DNA from: Garcia nutans
Lineage: Eukaryota > Streptophyta > Magnoliopsida > Malpighiales > Euphorbiaceae
DNA length: 64,000 nucleotides
NCBI GenBank assembly: GCA_947685225.1
Contig: CANTUV010000035.1
Location: 6,579,501 to 6,643,500 of the forward strand
Reading direction: 5' to 3'
Shown: one piece after another, positions 62,621 to 64,000 of the stretch
Layout: each line of letters starts with the position of its first letter
Numbering within the stretch: position 1 is the stretch's first letter
Notes under the pieces: generated by a model
The model's database searches: none
What the model was told of the DNA's origin: nothing
Seen by the model: the letters and a program-made list of their open reading frames with translations, nothing else
Translations under genes and position numbers: made by a program

Positions 62621-64000
62621 TTGTTTCCTAGTTGTTTCTCTCAAGAGTCTTCTGCCCATTCTGATAATTCCAACTCACATTGGCTTCAAATTCAAAGCGT
62701 ATCATCATCATCTCTAGGATCTGCTGAATCTTCAGGTTTGAATTCAAATTCTTTACCTTCCTCTGTCTTTAACTCAAATTTAAATAACAATCCTACTTTT
62801 TCTCAAACACTTGCCAGCTCATATAAAATGTTAAACTTATCTCCTATTTCACTACAATCTCTTTCACCTGCTAACTCATCTTCCTCCACTCAACATAATT
62901 CAAATACTTCTTTCCCAAATCTTTCTTCGAATTCAAATACATTATCTTCTTCACCTTTACAATCTGTTTCAACTACTTCTCCTGCTCTTCCCCTTATTAT
63001 GGATTTTTCAGATTATCCTACTCTTCAAAATTTCAATTCTTTAACTACCCAATCCTTACCATCACCCAACTCTACCTCATTGTCTACTCCATCTCGCACA
63101 CACCATATGTAGCTCCGTCATTCCACTATGAACAAACGACAGGCTCTTCTTTCCACTACCAAAACCAATTACCTTCATGTTGAGCCCCACACCTTTAATA
63201 AAGCAAAGTCCTATTCTGAATGGTGTGATGCTGTGCAAGCTGAAATCAATGCTTTGGTTCAAAACTCCACATGGACCTTGGTTCCTCGTCCTCCTGGGAA
63301 AAATATTGTTGAAAATAAATGGGTGTTTCGGATCAAAAGGAAAGCTAATGGTGATATTGAGCGTTACAAAACTCGTTTAGTTGCCAAGGGCTTCTCTCAA
63401 CAGCCTGGTATTGATTACAATGAGACATTCAGCTCGGTAGTTAAATCTAATACAATTAGGACAGTTTTTGAGATTGCAACTTCCTCTGGCTGGTCTATTC
63501 GTCAACTTGATATCTCAAATTCTTTCCTCATGGCTCTATTGACTCTGAAATTTTTATGGATCAACCACCCGACTTTTAAGACTCTGATCATACAGATTTT
63601 GTTTGTCGATTAAATAAGTCTCTTTATGGCTTAAAGTAGGCACCACGGGTCTGGTTTCATAGACTTACTAGCTTCTTTACTTCACTTGGTTTTCGGGCTT
63701 CTTAAGCTGACTCTTCTTTATTTATTCTTCATCAAGGTGCTATCAAATTTTTCATTTTAATTTATGTTGATGATATCTTGTTGACTTGTTCTGACTCCAG
63801 CAAACTTGAATGGTTTCTTACTAAATTAAGTGAAGTATTTCCTTTTTTTGACCTTGGCTCTCTTCATTATTTTCTGGGCATAGAAGCTAAGCAATTGCCA
63901 ACTGGTTTGTTGCTCATACAGATGAAATATATTAATGATCTTCTGGCCAAAGCAAAAACGATTGATTGCAAGCCTGGCAACATGCCGATGGCCATATCTC
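62621..64000 (+). pseudogene. copia linker and reverse transcriptase, broken and truncated by the window end
   Basis: 62621-63109 is a Ser/Thr/Asn-rich linker ending in TAG at 63110-63112. The reverse transcriptase follows: EPHTFNKAKSYSEWCDAVQ, NSTWTLVPRPPGKNIVENKW, VFRIKRKANGDIERYKTRLV, AKGFSQQPGIDYNETFSSVV and IRQLDISNSFL. A one-base loss near 63529 shifts the frame. In the new frame are stops at 63577, 63637 (within LYGLK, stop, APR, where Gln is near-invariant) and 63703, then the catalytic YVDD (63763-63774) and HYFLGIEAKQ. The enzyme would copy element RNA to DNA. The coding region continues past 64000. Confidence 0.85.

Larger units (their letters stand above)
60146..64000 (+). mobile_element. 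Ty1/copia LTR retrotransposon, Ale/Retrofit-like, cut by the window end
   Basis: Order: short 5' LTR, Met-tRNA primer-binding site, gag, protease, integrase, Ser/Asn-rich linker, reverse transcriptase. Integrase before reverse transcriptase defines Ty1/copia. The short LTR and the gag phrases (LLSWLLSSLSEEI, then SSYEVWNAL) suggest the Ale/Retrofit lineage. RNase H and the 3' LTR lie beyond 64000. At least eight stops and two frameshifts show it cannot encode its own proteins. Confidence 0.85.

Overview
The window looks like a transposon-filled, very AT-rich chromosome segment of a eudicot plant (probably a rosid; species not determined). It has plant GT-AG introns, an HD-Zip II transcription-factor gene, and layers of plant-type transposable elements: CACTA, hAT, Ty1/copia, RTE LINE, Helitron-like sequence and MITEs. 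I found one intact host protein gene, no tRNA or rRNA gene, and no CRISPR or operon-like structure.

Layout. 1-1402 is AT-rich intergenic DNA with an inverted repeat. About 1444-24482 is best read as one old + strand CACTA (En/Spm) element of about 23 kb swollen by later insertions. Its left end carries a decayed terminal repeat and subterminal motifs. Next come a leader-like region cut by a 2.4 kb hAT insertion, a probable Tat/Ogre-like LTR fragment (8.1-9.3 kb) and a 7.9 kb hAT element (10180-18070) with a broken minus-strand BED/hAT transposase. The CACTA TNP2-type transposase (18195-21825), a second Transposase_24-type gene (22122-23734) and the right subterminal array ending in TTGTAGTG (24482) follow. 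26.2-28.7 kb holds a 5'-truncated RTE-type LINE on the minus strand. 28.7-52 kb has no recognisable gene but contains Helitron-like copies, several MITEs, a possible solo LTR, a 1.25 kb foldback element, a small hAT element with a perfect 8-bp target duplication, and many microsatellites.

The HD-Zip II gene (HAT22/HAT9-like; 52403-53843, three exons, 280 aa) is complete and carries every family hallmark: EAR-type LSLGL, homeodomain, four-heptad leucine zipper and CPSCE. From 53.8 to 60.1 kb is intergenic. The right edge is a degenerate Ty1/copia element (Ale/Retrofit-like) with a short LTR, a Met-tRNA primer-binding site, and gag, protease, integrase and reverse-transcriptase remnants. It is cut off by the window end.

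All mobile-element genes seen are broken by stops and frameshifts. Many of the stops fall where the family has Gln or Trp, as expected from C-to-T decay. I see no clearly new biological system. The most informative content is the nesting order of the transposons and the small hAT element about 1 kb upstream of the HD-Zip start codon.
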